From JBFLYC01 sp040756735 (GTDB lineage: Bacteria; Bacillota; DSM-16504; Desulfitibacterales; Desulfitibacteraceae): a stretch of 38,330 bases of DNA. This document shows positions 16,311 through 25,451 of the stretch, piece after piece. A program made the translations under genes and the position numbers. How positions within the stretch are numbered: the first letter of the stretch is position 1; each line of letters begins with the position of its first letter. Under the pieces are notes generated by a model. The model was not told the DNA's origin. It searched no databases and was given only the letters and a program-made list of their open reading frames with translations. The stretch is taken from assembly GCA_040756735.1 (NCBI GenBank), contig JBFLYC010000033.1:1-38330 (forward strand), in the 5' to 3' direction.

Positions 16311-17341
16311 CAGATAGCCTCCAATCCCCTCATGTTATTGCTGGCATCTATCAATTCTTCCAGTTTTTCCATTGCTTTACCCGAATCTATCACTTCAGCA
16401 GCAAAGTTGACCCCTTCATGCAGGTCCTTTGCAAATCCAGCGGCCGAGATAGCCGCTGCTGCATTTAAGAGCACAATTTCCCTGTGAGGGCCCTTTTCTC
16501 CATTCAGCACTCTCCTTGTGATTTCAGCATTACAGGATGCATCCCCACCCTTTAAATCCGAGAGCTTTCTCCTGGGAAAACCAAAATCTTCTGGCAAAAT
16601 TGTATGGGTATAAATGTTTCCCTTATTTAAACGAGTAATCTTAGTAGGGCCAAGGGTAGATATTTCATCTAATCCCCCTGCTCCATGTACTACATAAGCG
16701 CCTTCTACTCCCAATTTTTCCAATACCCTGGCCACAACTTCAGTTAAACCAGCATCATAGACTCCAAGGACCTGAAACTTGGCCCGTGCAGGATTGGTAA
16801 GGGGACCCAAAATATTAAAAACACTGCGTATTCCTATCTCCTTTCTCGGGGTAGCAGCATACTTCATTGCCTTGTGAAAAATCGGTGCAAAAAGGAAGCC
16901 TATGCCTATCCGATCAAGAACCAAGCCAACCTCGTGGGGAGTGAGGTCAATTTTTACCCCCAAGGCCTCCAGCACATCAGCGCTGCCGCACTTGCTTGAT
17001 ACCGAGCGATTGCCGTGTTTGGCAACAGCCATACCAGCGCCGGCCACGACAAAAACCGCTGTAGTAGAAATATTAAAGGTACCTGTTCCATCGCCACCTG
17101 TACCACAGGTATCCAGCAGAAGAGAATGCCTGGTGCTTATTGGGGATGCCTTATCCCTCATTACTTTTGCGCAGCCAAAGATTTCTTCAGGGGTTTCTCC
17201 TTTCATCCTTAACCCGGTCAAAAAACTGCCGATCTGAGCGGGTGTTGCCCTACCCTCCATGACCTGTTCCATTACCTCGGAGGTTACTTCTACAGACAGG
17301 TTTTCTCTCTTGATGACTCTGCTAATTGCCTCTCTAATCAT
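16310..17341 (-). CDS. trpD: Anthranilate phosphoribosyltransferase
   Basis: TrpD (343 residues) transfers phosphoribose from PRPP to anthranilate. The diagnostic PRPP-binding stretch DTCGTGGDGTGTFNIST is at about residues 78-94, followed by KHGNRSVSSKCGSADVLE, where a second magnesium/PRPP site lies. RSVFNILGPLTNPA near residue 175 is also conserved. The protein is the free form, without a fused glutamine amidotransferase domain. It follows trpG after about 80 bases and overlaps trpC by one base. Confidence 0.97.
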   Translation of the reverse strand: MIREAISRVIKRENLSVEVTSEVMEQVMEGRATPAQIGSFLTGLRMKGETPEEIFGCAKVMRDKASPISTRHSLLLDTCGTGGDGTGTFNISTTAVFVVAGAGMAVAKHGNRSVSSKCGSADVLEALGVKIDLTPHEVGLVLDRIGIGFLFAPIFHKAMKYAATPRKEIGIRSVFNILGPLTNPARAKFQVLGVYDAGLTEVVARVLEKLGVEGAYVVHGAGGLDEISTLGPTKITRLNKGNIYTHTILPEDFGFPRRKLSDLKGGDASCNAEITRRVLNGEKGPHREIVLLNAAAAISAAGFAKDLHEGVNFAAEVIDSGKAMEKLEELIDASNNMRGLEAI

Positions 17342-17420
17342 CTTGCTCAGCTCCTCTTAGCTTATTATTAAATATTTGAGTTACAGGAATGTCCTCAATT
17401 GTACCAATTGTGACTTTTCC

Positions 17421-17984
17421 TTAAAAATGTAAAAAGTTTTGTAAAAGTTCGTGACCATACTGGCTTGCTATTGACTCAGGGTGAAACTGCACACCAAAAG
17501 TTGGATGCTCGGCATGCTGTACCGCCATAATTGTGTTATCTTCACTATATGCTGTCACCATTAATTCTTCCGGGATACCTTCCTTTTCTATAACAAGTGA
17601 ATGATAACGGGTGACTCTAATATTTTGAGGTATGCCTACCAAGATGCCCTGACCGTTATGATGTAAAACAGAGGTTTTCCCGTGGACAGGTTCTTGGGCA
17701 AGCCCCACTCTGGCCCCATATGCAGCGCCAATGCACTGATGTCCCAGACAGACGCCTAAAATGGGAACTTTACCTGAAAAATACCGGACAACCTCAAGGC
17801 AGACCCCTGCATTTTCAGGAGTACCTGGCCCTGGGGAAATTACTATCCTTTCAGGGGCCATTTTTTCCAGATGTCGTAAAGATATTTTGTCATTTCGTAC
17901 CACTTCTATTTCCGCTCCTAACTCTCCAAGATATTGAACCAAGTTGTAAACAAAAGAATCATAGTTATCAATTACAAGCAGCAA
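17421..17984 (-). CDS. trpG: Anthranilate synthase component II (glutamine amidotransferase)
   Basis: TrpG (187 residues) supplies ammonia to TrpE by hydrolysing glutamine. The class I amidotransferase triad is visible: Cys in GVCLGHQCIG (about residue 79) and His/Glu in FGVQFHPES near the C-terminus. The opening VIDNYDSFVYNLVQYL is typical; such proteins can also serve p-aminobenzoate synthase (PabA), but the operon position argues for the trp role, possibly shared. The start is TTG 17984 with a GGGGGG site 6 bases upstream; it overlaps the end of trpE by 13 bases, so translation is coupled. Confidence 0.95.
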   Translation of the reverse strand: MLLVIDNYDSFVYNLVQYLGELGAEIEVVRNDKISLRHLEKMAPERIVISPGPGTPENAGVCLEVVRYFSGKVPILGVCLGHQCIGAAYGARVGLAQEPVHGKTSVLHHNGQGILVGIPQNIRVTRYHSLVIEKEGIPEELMVTAYSEDNTIMAVQHAEHPTFGVQFHPESIASQYGHELLQNFLHF

Positions 17985-19462
17985 GCAAATCCCCCCTCTT
18001 TGGCCATTTCTACTGCCTTTAACAGGGCTTGGGCTTTACAACTTACTTCATGATACTCTCTATCAGGCATTGAATCCGCCACTATACCTGCACCAGCCTG
18101 GATAAAGGCATTTTCTCCTTTAGCAATTAGGGTGCGAATGGCAATACATGTATTAATGTTCCCTGTATAGCTGATATAGCCAACTGCCCCCGCATAAGGC
18201 CCCCTGCCATGGGGTTCTAGTTCATCAATAATCTCCATGGCTCTTATCTTGGGGGCACCGGATACAGTCCCAGCAGGAAAGGAAGCCCTTAATACATCAA
18301 AACTGTTATAGCCTTTTTTTGCCTTGCCTTTCACCCTGGAAACAATATGCATAACATGTGAATAATTTTCTATCTGCATATATTCGTCCACCTTTACGCT
18401 TCCGTACTCGCTTATCCTGCCCAGGTCATTGCGGCCCAAATCAACAAGCATCAAATGCTCTGCTCTTTCCTTTTCATCTGCCAATAACTCAGCCGCCAAC
18501 CTTTTATCTTCCTCTGCTGAATTCCCCCTATGCCTTGTTCCTGCTATAGGCCTAAGCTCAGCCACCCCGTCCTCTACCTTAATCATTACTTCCGGGGAAG
18601 ACCCAACTAAGTAAATGTCGTCAAAAGCCAGATAAAACATATATGGAGAAGGGTTTAAAGACCGCAGGCTGCGGTAAATGGACAACGGGTCTGTGCTTAA
18701 TTTTAAATTAATTTTTTGTGAGAGAACCACCTGGAAAATGTCACCTGCCTTAATATATTCCTTGGCTTTATTGACCATTTCTTGAAACTCGCCTGGGGTA
18801 CAGTTGTAGCTATGATCAGCATCGTTCCCAGACAAGCTTTGCACAACCTCCGGCATCTCCATCAAGGGTTTTTTAAGTACAGCGCTTATATCTTTAATCT
18901 TTGCACAAGCTTTAGCATAGTCCACCACAGCATCGTCACCCACAGGTACATTTACCACAACCTTCATTGTCTGTTTAACATGGTCAAAAATAATTAGGGT
19001 ATCTGCAAACATAAAGAAACAATCCGGAAACCCAGTTTCCTTTCCCATGGGTTTGGGCAGCTCCTCCCAGTAGCGAATCATGTCATACCCTAAATACCCT
19101 ACGGCCCCTCCGCTAAAGACAGGCAAACCTGGGACTTTTGCCGGTTGAATCCTTTGAAATATTTGCTGCAGCTCCTTTAATGGATCTGTACTTTCATACT
19201 GAAATGTCTTTCCTTGATCCGTTACGGTAACTTTTCCATCCTTTGCCTGAAAAAGCTTGGAAGGCTCAACACCTATAAAGGAATACCGGCCTAAACGCAC
19301 CCCGCCTTCGACACTTTCCAGCAAAAAAGCATATGCCCCCTTTTTAAGCTTCAAAAAAGCCGACAGGGGGGTGTCCAGAGCAGCTGAATATTCCTCATAT
19401 ACTGGGATTAAATTTCCCTTTGCGGTTAACTTGATAAACTCTTCTGGTGATGCTGGAAACAT
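17972..19462 (-). CDS. trpE: Anthranilate synthase component I
   Basis: TrpE (496 residues) converts chorismate to anthranilate, the committed step of tryptophan synthesis. The chorismate-binding core is clear: FQVVLSQKINL, the PSPYMFYL segment, LRPIAGTRHRG, ADEKERAEHLMLVDLGRNDLGR and FPAGTVSGAPKIRAMEIID. The N-terminal domain has the FLLESVEGG segment, the usual site of feedback inhibition by tryptophan. The ATG is preceded by AAGGGGTG about 10 bases upstream. As first gene of the operon it sits directly behind the tryptophan T-box. Confidence 0.97.
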   Translation of the reverse strand: MFPASPEEFIKLTAKGNLIPVYEEYSAALDTPLSAFLKLKKGAYAFLLESVEGGVRLGRYSFIGVEPSKLFQAKDGKVTVTDQGKTFQYESTDPLKELQQIFQRIQPAKVPGLPVFSGGAVGYLGYDMIRYWEELPKPMGKETGFPDCFFMFADTLIIFDHVKQTMKVVVNVPVGDDAVVDYAKACAKIKDISAVLKKPLMEMPEVVQSLSGNDADHSYNCTPGEFQEMVNKAKEYIKAGDIFQVVLSQKINLKLSTDPLSIYRSLRSLNPSPYMFYLAFDDIYLVGSSPEVMIKVEDGVAELRPIAGTRHRGNSAEEDKRLAAELLADEKERAEHLMLVDLGRNDLGRISEYGSVKVDEYMQIENYSHVMHIVSRVKGKAKKGYNSFDVLRASFPAGTVSGAPKIRAMEIIDELEPHGRGPYAGAVGYISYTGNINTCIAIRTLIAKGENAFIQAGAGIVADSMPDREYHEVSCKAQALLKAVEMAKEGGFACCL

Positions 19463-19560
19463 TGACCTTTTTCACCCCTTTGATAGTTTTTTAGTCCAGC
19501 CAGAAACTTTTAAAACTCTTGCAAGACAAGTGACTGTGGACGAAAATATTTTACCCAACA

Positions 19561-19595
19561 AAAAAAGCCTTTCGTCCCGGATAGGGACGAAAAGC
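19561..19595 (-). terminator. Rho-independent terminator of the trp T-box leader
   Basis: On the minus strand GCTTTTCGTCCC, a TATCC loop and GGGACGAAAGGC form a 12-bp stem (with one G-U pair) followed by a run of T. It immediately follows the T-box sequence, so formation of the antiterminator would prevent it. Confidence 0.9.
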
Positions 19596-19850
19596 TCACT
19601 TACGCGGTGCCACCCTTATTTGGCAAAAATGCCCACTCTTAACAAGTACGGGACTGCCTGGTAGTCAAGTCCGATACCTGCCTTCTTTCAACGGTGAAGG
19701 TTTCCGGTAGGCTGCTACTCTTACCCTAAAAGGCAATTTCGGCCTGCAGCTTGTGGGGCCATTCAACATATCCGGTACACACCGGGATCTCACCACCCCC
19801 GGCTCTCTGGAATGCCTGCAATATGCCTACTATTCCCACGCATCGCTTTT
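19562..19850 (-). promoter_or_regulatory. T-box riboswitch (tryptophan, UGG specifier) controlling the trp operon
   Basis: The minus strand carries the universal T-box AGGGTGGCACCGCG (complement of 19603-19616), whose UGGC can pair with the ACCA-type end of an uncharged tRNA having discriminator G, as expected for tRNA-Trp. Upstream is a stem I with the AGAGAG motif and the GTGGTGAGA loop. The specifier region reads GAATGGCCC, placing UGG (Trp) at the complement of 19759-19761. The terminator at 19561-19595 completes the switch. Uncharged tRNA-Trp should therefore switch on trpEGDCFBA. Confidence 0.95.
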
Positions 19851-19875
19851 TTGTTTATATAAGTCTATTTTAGCT

Positions 19876-19905
19876 ATTATATGTTACTGAAAATCGCTTT
19901 GTCAA
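19876..19905 (-). promoter_or_regulatory. Consensus sigma-A promoter of the trp operon
   Basis: On the minus strand perfect TTGACA (complement of 19900-19905) and TATAAT (complement of 19876-19881) boxes are 18 bases apart. They lie just upstream of the T-box leader, giving a start near 19869. Confidence 0.85.
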
Positions 19906-20412
19906 GAGAAATTTAACTTCGTGTTATTAGGGAAGTTAGGGAATTAGCCTTAGGGAATTAGCGATATCACTAGTAATATGGAAATGTTTTGCCTTTACTT
20001 TATCACTATAATAGTCTTCAAAAGGCTTCTAACAAAGTCGACATCAAGTTGCCCTGTTATTATTATCGAATTGGTTGAGTAAATGGATAGTTGCAGTAAA
20101 GACAGCTTGATGAAGCCGTCTTTTCGCGTTATTAGTTAACGGAGTCGAGGGTGGGAGCTGGAGCCTAAAAGTAAAAAGCTGTTTTTCGACTGCAAAGACA
20201 GAGATTAATTTTATAAATAACCTCGTTATTGGGAACCATGTTTTCAATTGATCTTAACTCTCTCTGAATTTTAATTTTATGACCTCTTGTGGATATTTAC
20301 TCTTTATTTGAAGGGTCGAGCCCATATACTTGTTACACCCAAAGAATACATTTCCTTGTCCTTCTTCAACGCAAACCCGTTTTTCCACCAATATCCACTA
20401 TAAGGAGGAATA
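19906..20412. other. Gene-free stretch between the ger operon end and the trp promoter
   Basis: I see no convincing gene in about 500 bases. Near 19926-19963 the words TTAGGGAAGTTAGGGAATTAG are imperfectly repeated. A minus-strand open frame at 20044-20247 has no ribosome-binding site and no recognisable content. A TAAGGAGGA sequence near 20401-20409 on the plus strand leads to no open frame. Confidence 0.5.
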
Positions 20413-21501
20413 TTAATTAGATTCATCCAACCGCCGAATGGTCGCAATCAACCACAGCAGGGGTATGCTTAAGGCAAGAGGGAGGATAAAGTACAGGTCA
20501 TTAAATGTACTAACTTGAGTCAACTGCTCCATATTCTCAGGAATCATGCTTAAACCTGCTGCAATTACCGCCATAGGCAGTACAAGAGGTTTATACTCGT
20601 TTAAATTCAACCACTGAGCCAGCCCCACTACGCCTGGATAAAAGAAGATAGTAACCTTCATAAAAGAAGCCGGAATCCATATCAATAGCAGGATACCTTC
20701 AAAACCCCTGAGGAAGTCGCCAAGCACTATTAATCTCGACATTGAAAACATGGGAAAAACTACATTCAAAACACGGTCTGGGCCAAAAACGCCGACAGTG
20801 CTAACAACCACCAAAGTCATTAATACTCCTGCTGTAGAAATACCAATAATGCTTGCCCTATAACCCTTTTGGATTTTATTCAGGCACGGCAGCCAAAGTG
20901 CCATAAAAAGTGCGGCTTCGGCAGCAAAAGCTATTTGCATGGGTATAACTTTTATAACCGGTTTAAAGCCGTTTTCCAAAAAAGGCTTAAAATTGTTCAA
21001 ATCCATGACATTTATTGAAAGCAGAATTAAGGCTAGTAAGCCTAAGACAACCCAAATTATAAAGAACTGGCAGGTACGGGCAAATACTTCCAGACCAGCT
21101 TTTACAGAATAGGCAACAACAAGCATCAACAGAAAGATGAAGGCAATGGGAGGAGTTTCAGGCATTAATAGGAGCAGCACTTCCGCGTACTGCCGGATAA
21201 GCACAGCGCTAAAAAAATAAAAAGAAGCTATATAAACCAAGCCAATGATTTTGCCAAGCACAGTCCCCAGGATATCTGGTAAGTATTGAACAATGTTTTT
21301 TTCAGGGAAGCGTTGGCCTAGTTTAACCAAACTGAGCGCTATAAGCAGTCCAACAGCATAGCCTATAGGAACTGCCATCCAGCCATCTCTACCTCCCTCT
21401 TCTACAACAGAAGCAGGAATAACTAAAAATATTGTCCCAATAGCAGCAGCAGTCACAAAGAAAGCCGCCTGACCACCAGAAATCCTCTCTTTTTTAAACA
21501 T
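20413..21501 (-). CDS. Spore germination permease subunit GerB (GerAB/ArcD/ProY family)
   Basis: This 362-residue protein has about ten predicted membrane helices and belongs to the GerAB group of the amino acid-polyamine-organocation superfamily. The opening ISGGQAAFFVTAAAIGTIFLVIP is typical of the family, in which the first unwound helix contributes to the germinant pocket. GerB subunits sense the germinant in the inner spore membrane together with GerA and GerC. It is the last gene of a gerA-gerC-small ORF-gerB unit. The ATG at 21501 has AGCAGGAGT upstream. The germinant cannot be inferred. Confidence 0.92.
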   Translation of the reverse strand: MFKKERISGGQAAFFVTAAAIGTIFLVIPASVVEEGGRDGWMAVPIGYAVGLLIALSLVKLGQRFPEKNIVQYLPDILGTVLGKIIGLVYIASFYFFSAVLIRQYAEVLLLLMPETPPIAFIFLLMLVVAYSVKAGLEVFARTCQFFIIWVVLGLLALILLSINVMDLNNFKPFLENGFKPVIKVIPMQIAFAAEAALFMALWLPCLNKIQKGYRASIIGISTAGVLMTLVVVSTVGVFGPDRVLNVVFPMFSMSRLIVLGDFLRGFEGILLLIWIPASFMKVTIFFYPGVVGLAQWLNLNEYKPLVLPMAVIAAGLSMIPENMEQLTQVSTFNDLYFILPLALSIPLLWLIATIRRLDESN

Positions 21502-21531
21502 AATTCCACTCCTGCTATGTTACAATTAATT

Positions 21532-21684
21532 TCAAAATGTTAGATAAACTGCTAATGCTACCCCCACTGTTAAAAGAACACAAAATGCTACAAGTTCCCC
21601 CCAGAGTTTTTTCTTGACCAATCCTGGAATCTCAAATAAAGCAATCAAAAATCCCATCACCAAAATACCTATAACCAAAATCAT
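21532..21684 (-). CDS. Small two-helix membrane protein in the germination operon (possible D-type subunit)
   Basis: This 50-residue frame starts at ATG 21684, 9 bases after AAGGGTG; an in-frame ATG at 21693 is too close to that site. It reads as two hydrophobic helices (about residues 1-18 and 31-49) joined by EIPGLVKKKLWGE. The layout matches small D subunits known from some Bacillus germinant receptor operons, which modulate receptor function. It lies in a 198-base gap between gerC and gerB, on the same strand. Assignment as a D subunit is inference from size, topology and position. Confidence 0.7.
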   Translation of the reverse strand: MILVIGILVMGFLIALFEIPGLVKKKLWGELVAFCVLLTVGVALAVYLTF

Positions 21685-21699
21685 GTATAACATCACCCT

Positions 21700-22872
21700 T
21701 TATTCTGACCTTACAGGGGTTGTGATAATGCCAGTCCGCCTAAGCTTAACATTAATCTTAAGATCTATTTCCAGCTGCTCAAATAAATCTTCCCAGACAT
21801 TTTCTATTTGTTTCCATTGACTGGGAAACTTGCGGTAGATAGCCTCTCCAAACCCAAATATATCTGTCTTATACTCTTTTTGGGCCTTTTCTAAAGCAGC
21901 CTTTATCTCATTCTCAATTACCTCTGCGGCCCGACGTTCCAGAGAAGCCCACCTTTCCGGTTCCACAAGGTTTACTCTGCTTTGCTGTTCACCCAGGTTG
22001 CCTTCCATGTTAACCTCCACTGTAATCAAAAAGTACCCATCCTTAAATTCCGGTTTAACTTTACTACCAGCACGGATGATTTCTATACTTGCATTCTCCT
22101 GGGGATTAAGAGGAGATATTACCACAATAATCCCGCTTACCACCTCACCTAAAACCCAGTTTAATCCCCTGGTTTCGGGCTTATTTAAAAAGCCTGCCAG
22201 TTTATCCTCTCGAAACACAGCTGCTCCTGTTACCCGTAATTTTTTTTCATCTTCCGCTTCACTCCCCAATAATTCAATTCTGCTGGCAATGGAAGCCATA
22301 CTTTTACTGGTCAACCTCCCCATTATGTCAAAAAGAGTTACATCTACTATGGTACCAATGGCCTTTTTGCCTTCAACCATATCTTTAATAGAGACAGCCG
22401 ACATAGGTTCCAGTTCATGATCGGTATTAAGTATATCCAAGGCCTTGCCCCTGGCCACCAACACCTTATTGTCAAGCCTTATTTCATGATCCCTGGCAAA
22501 AAAATCCAATATGGGTAGTATTCCCTCCCATGCCGCCTCTTCTCCAATAATTATAATCTTGTTATACTGCCAAAAAAGTTTGCGGCCGGACTGCATGACA
22601 AAATTACGAACAGCGTCAAATATCGTGTGGCCAGTACTGGTAACTACCCAGACCGGTTTTTCAGAATCACTACCAACCGCGCCAGCAGATGGGACACCAA
22701 CCTTTTCGGGCAGAAGGATTTGCACAGTGAGTTTTACAGTATCATTTTCTCCTTTGTCCACACCGACCCCCATTACAAAGGCACGTTCATTTAACTCTAC
22801 TTTATTCCAACAGCCCAAATTGAGCATTAAGCATATTAAAATAAGACAGAGTATTAGTATTTTTTTTACCAT
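21700..22872 (-). CDS. Ger(x)C family spore germination lipoprotein
   Basis: This 390-residue protein is the lipoprotein C subunit of a germinant receptor. The signal peptide ends in a lipobox LMLNLGC (Cys21), followed by the family's WNKVELNERAFVMGVGVD opening. Later segments such as GRKLFWQYNKIIIIGEEAA and the FARDHEIR motif are standard for GerC. The protein anchors on the outer face of the inner spore membrane. I choose ATG 22872 because GGTGGGG is 6 bases upstream; an upstream start at 22890 lacks a site. It follows gerA by about 36 bases. Confidence 0.93.
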   Translation of the reverse strand: MVKKILILCLILICLMLNLGCWNKVELNERAFVMGVGVDKGENDTVKLTVQILLPEKVGVPSAGAVGSDSEKPVWVVTSTGHTIFDAVRNFVMQSGRKLFWQYNKIIIIGEEAAWEGILPILDFFARDHEIRLDNKVLVARGKALDILNTDHELEPMSAVSIKDMVEGKKAIGTIVDVTLFDIMGRLTSKSMASIASRIELLGSEAEDEKKLRVTGAAVFREDKLAGFLNKPETRGLNWVLGEVVSGIIVVISPLNPQENASIEIIRAGSKVKPEFKDGYFLITVEVNMEGNLGEQQSRVNLVEPERWASLERRAAEVIENEIKAALEKAQKEYKTDIFGFGEAIYRKFPSQWKQIENVWEDLFEQLEIDLKINVKLRRTGIITTPVRSE

Positions 22873-22908
22873 AGATAACCCCACCAACATACCATCTAAC
22901 CTTAAGAA

Positions 22909-24420
22909 TTAACCGTTCTCTATTTCTTCATCGTAAGGGCTGGGCCTTTGACCCGGCTTTTGCCTCTGACGGCGCTCTGTTCCTATGAGGTGTGGTCTGC
23001 CTGTCATGGCCCACCAGGGAACTCGAACAACAAAATCCTTCCAACCTGCCGCAAAAAAGGGCGCTAAGGGTACCATATAAGGCACTCCAAAAGACCTTAG
23101 GGATCCCATATGGATGACTACTGCTATAATAGCAATCATTATTCCTGGCAAGCCCATGACTGTACCAATTACCACAAAAACCAGTCTCAACATGGTAAGA
23201 ACGTCAAGCTGTGCCGGTACAACAAAACTGGAGATAGCCGTCAAGGCTGTCACAATCACCACTGGAGCGCCTACGATTCCAGCCCTAATAGCAGCATCCC
23301 CTAAAATAAGAGCGCCTACAATGCTGACTGCCTGACCGACAGCTCTCGGCATTCGCACCCCCGCTTCTCTAAGTACTTCAAATAATAAGCCCATAATAAA
23401 AACTTCCATAAATGCAGGAAAAGGAACCCCTTCTGAGGCAACGGCCAAAGAAATAGCCAGTTCTACAGGCAGCAGTTCTGGATGAAAGGTCACAATAGCT
23501 ATATATAATGATGGGAGAAGCATTGTCATCAACATGGCCCCCAACCTAACTAACCTAATAATTGATACAAAATAGGGCCTGGAATAATAGTCCTCGCTAA
23601 CCATTAAGCCTTCAATAAAAATATGAGGTACCGTAAGAACAGTCGGAGTCCCATCAACAAATATTGCTACTCTGCCTTCTAAAATTTTTCCAGCAACTGT
23701 ATCAGGCTTTTCGGTATTTGCTATGGTAGGAAAAGGAGAAAAAGGTGCGTCTTCGATGAATTCTTCAAGATAGCCGGATTCAAGAACAGAGTCAATTTTT
23801 ATATCCTTAAGCCTATTTTTGACTTCGCATACTATTTCCTCATTGGCAATTCCTTTGATATATGCAATGCAAATATCGGTCTGTGTCTGTTCCCCTATTT
23901 TTAGCTTCTCAAGTTTTAAATTGGAATTCTTGATTTTGCGCCTTAGCAAGGCAGTATTTACCTGGAGCACTTCCCCGAAACTTTCCTTGGGCCCCCTGAT
24001 AACAGTCTCCATCTCCGGTTTTTCAATTCCCCTGCTTTCAAAGCCTTTATTGTCAATAAGCAAAACCTTGTCAGAGATGGAAAGAAACAAAGCTGTATTA
24101 CCTGATACTATACCCTGAACTGCCTCTCCTACGGTCTCTACCTCTCTAACATTAGCAGTAGCAAGAGCTGATTTTTTGATGCTGTTAAAATCAAAAAAAT
24201 CGTTAGATTTTACATCTCGTATATCTATCATTAATGGGCGCAAGATACTATCATTAACAATATTTTCCTGGATCAATCCATCAATAAATACAATAAAAGC
24301 CTCTACCTGCTGCTTATCCCCAATGGTAAACTCTCTGATAACTACATCATAATTATCAGCAAGGATGCTCTTAATCAAATAAAGGTCCTTTAGAATATTT
24401 CTGGATATTTTTTTTAACAT
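22909..24420 (-). CDS. Spore germination protein GerA family (receptor A subunit)
   Basis: This 503-residue protein is the A subunit of the germinant receptor. An N-terminal soluble part (about residues 1-280) contains the ALFLSISDKVLLID and EGRVAIFVDGTPTVLTVPHIF motifs typical of GerA, followed by about five membrane helices, and a short charged C-tail. The segment EVFIMGLLFEVLREAGVRMPR is strongly conserved in the family. I choose ATG 24420 because GGAGG lies 5 bases upstream; the open frame reaches 24471 without a site. It is first in the operon, so a sporulation (sigma-G) promoter is expected upstream, but I could not identify one with confidence. Confidence 0.95.
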   Translation of the reverse strand: MLKKISRNILKDLYLIKSILADNYDVVIREFTIGDKQQVEAFIVFIDGLIQENIVNDSILRPLMIDIRDVKSNDFFDFNSIKKSALATANVREVETVGEAVQGIVSGNTALFLSISDKVLLIDNKGFESRGIEKPEMETVIRGPKESFGEVLQVNTALLRRKIKNSNLKLEKLKIGEQTQTDICIAYIKGIANEEIVCEVKNRLKDIKIDSVLESGYLEEFIEDAPFSPFPTIANTEKPDTVAGKILEGRVAIFVDGTPTVLTVPHIFIEGLMVSEDYYSRPYFVSIIRLVRLGAMLMTMLLPSLYIAIVTFHPELLPVELAISLAVASEGVPFPAFMEVFIMGLLFEVLREAGVRMPRAVGQAVSIVGALILGDAAIRAGIVGAPVVIVTALTAISSFVVPAQLDVLTMLRLVFVVIGTVMGLPGIMIAIIAVVIHMGSLRSFGVPYMVPLAPFFAAGWKDFVVRVPWWAMTGRPHLIGTERRQRQKPGQRPSPYDEEIENG

Positions 24421-24834
24421 TCCAGCCTCCCAAAAAGATTCATTGTTATAAGTATTTCCCATTATTAGCAAAATATTTATATATAGGTAAGAACCAGAAT
24501 AGAAATCATGCTATAAAAACAACTCTGCAGACAAAAAAGCAAAAGGGAAACTACAATCGGAAGCATATGTTTGAGGCTGGCTACTAATCCCAAACTAATA
24601 ATCATAAATCTTATGTATAAAGACAATCTAGATAGAAAGAAATGCTGATGCTGACATTTTTGGGAAGGGTAGGAAACCCTGTCAATAACACAGTGGGCGC
24701 TTCATGCAATTATAATGTTGGGATAAGATTAGAGATGAAAGTCATAAAAACAAAAACCCGGTAGGTCCCTACCAGGTTTATTTTGTTTCTATATTTATAG
24801 TTTATACTGCTGATTTAGTTAAAAACATACGTTA
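24421..24834. other. Intergenic region upstream of gerA
   Basis: About 410 bases with no gene that I can support. It should contain the ger operon promoter on the minus strand, which I could not pin down, and it contains the terminator of the hypothetical gene at 24835. The rest is AT-rich with no repeat arms. Confidence 0.5.
24748..24785 (-). terminator. Rho-independent terminator after the hypothetical gene at 24835
   Basis: On the minus strand AACCTGGTAGG, a GAC loop and CCTACCGGGTT form an 11-bp stem with one mismatch, followed by TTTGTTTTT. It lies about 55 bases after the stop codon. Confidence 0.85.
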
Positions 24835-25245
24835 TTATGCTACATCTTCATCATTGTAAGTATATAGTGTATACGTTTCTTCATGCTGATAATCGTGCCG
24901 GTAATTTATCTCATCTATTTCATGAACCAGTACTGCATATCTCGCATCGGGGTCAAAGGTGGGAGGAATTTCAAATCTATCCAAACAAGTGGGCTTTCCA
25001 TAGTCAATGCGCTCGAACTGGGTAACTTCACCCAAGGTAACAGCTTCCGGCCTAGTAGATGCCAAGCCGATAATCTTTTTTATGTGCGACCTTTTGCCGG
25101 TCCAGTCGTACTGCAAATGTATGTCTTCGTTAGTTAATACCTTTTTTAAATCCTCCACACTTTCAATACTTTTCTTTACCACATTGGTAAACTGGCTGCT
25201 CTCCACCTCTTGAATTAGTCTTTTAACATGGTCTAAATTTACCAT
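24835..25245 (-). CDS. Hypothetical protein, 136 residues
   Basis: I do not recognise this family. The protein is soluble, acidic and without Cys clusters or membrane segments. The N-terminal 45 residues look helical (DHVKRLIQEVESSQF, KSIESVEDLKKVL); the rest is mixed, with many Tyr, His and Asp residues near the end (INYRHDYQHEETYTLYTYND). The start has a strong AAAGGAGG site 6 bases upstream, and the gene has its own promoter (25404-25431) and terminator (24748-24785). It is therefore a genuine single-gene unit between argH and the germination operon. Confidence 0.75.
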   Translation of the reverse strand: MVNLDHVKRLIQEVESSQFTNVVKKSIESVEDLKKVLTNEDIHLQYDWTGKRSHIKKIIGLASTRPEAVTLGEVTQFERIDYGKPTCLDRFEIPPTFDPDARYAVLVHEIDEINYRHDYQHEETYTLYTYNDEDVA

Positions 25246-25403
25246 TGCAATTCCTCCTTTCTTTCAGTATTCTCAGGTTATCTCAAGAATTGCATATTAT
25301 CACAGTATCTTTATAGTAACGCCTAATCCACAACGTATTTAGAATACAACATTTTTGAGTTCAACCATTTCTGTATTTCTGCATACAATTATTCTATAGT
25401 TCA

Positions 25404-25431
25404 ATTTTACCGGAAATTATATATTTGTCAA
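25404..25431 (-). promoter_or_regulatory. Putative sigma-A promoter of the 136-residue hypothetical gene
   Basis: On the minus strand TTGACA (complement of 25426-25431) and TAAAAT (complement of 25404-25409) are 16 bases apart, just past the argH stop. The leader would be about 150 bases long. Confidence 0.6.
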
Positions 25432-25451
25432 TAGGACCATAACAAAAAAAA

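Noticed and set aside
20044..20247. Minus-strand 67-codon frame between the ger and trp operons
   Set aside because: No ribosome-binding site, no recognisable content and biased composition; treated as chance.
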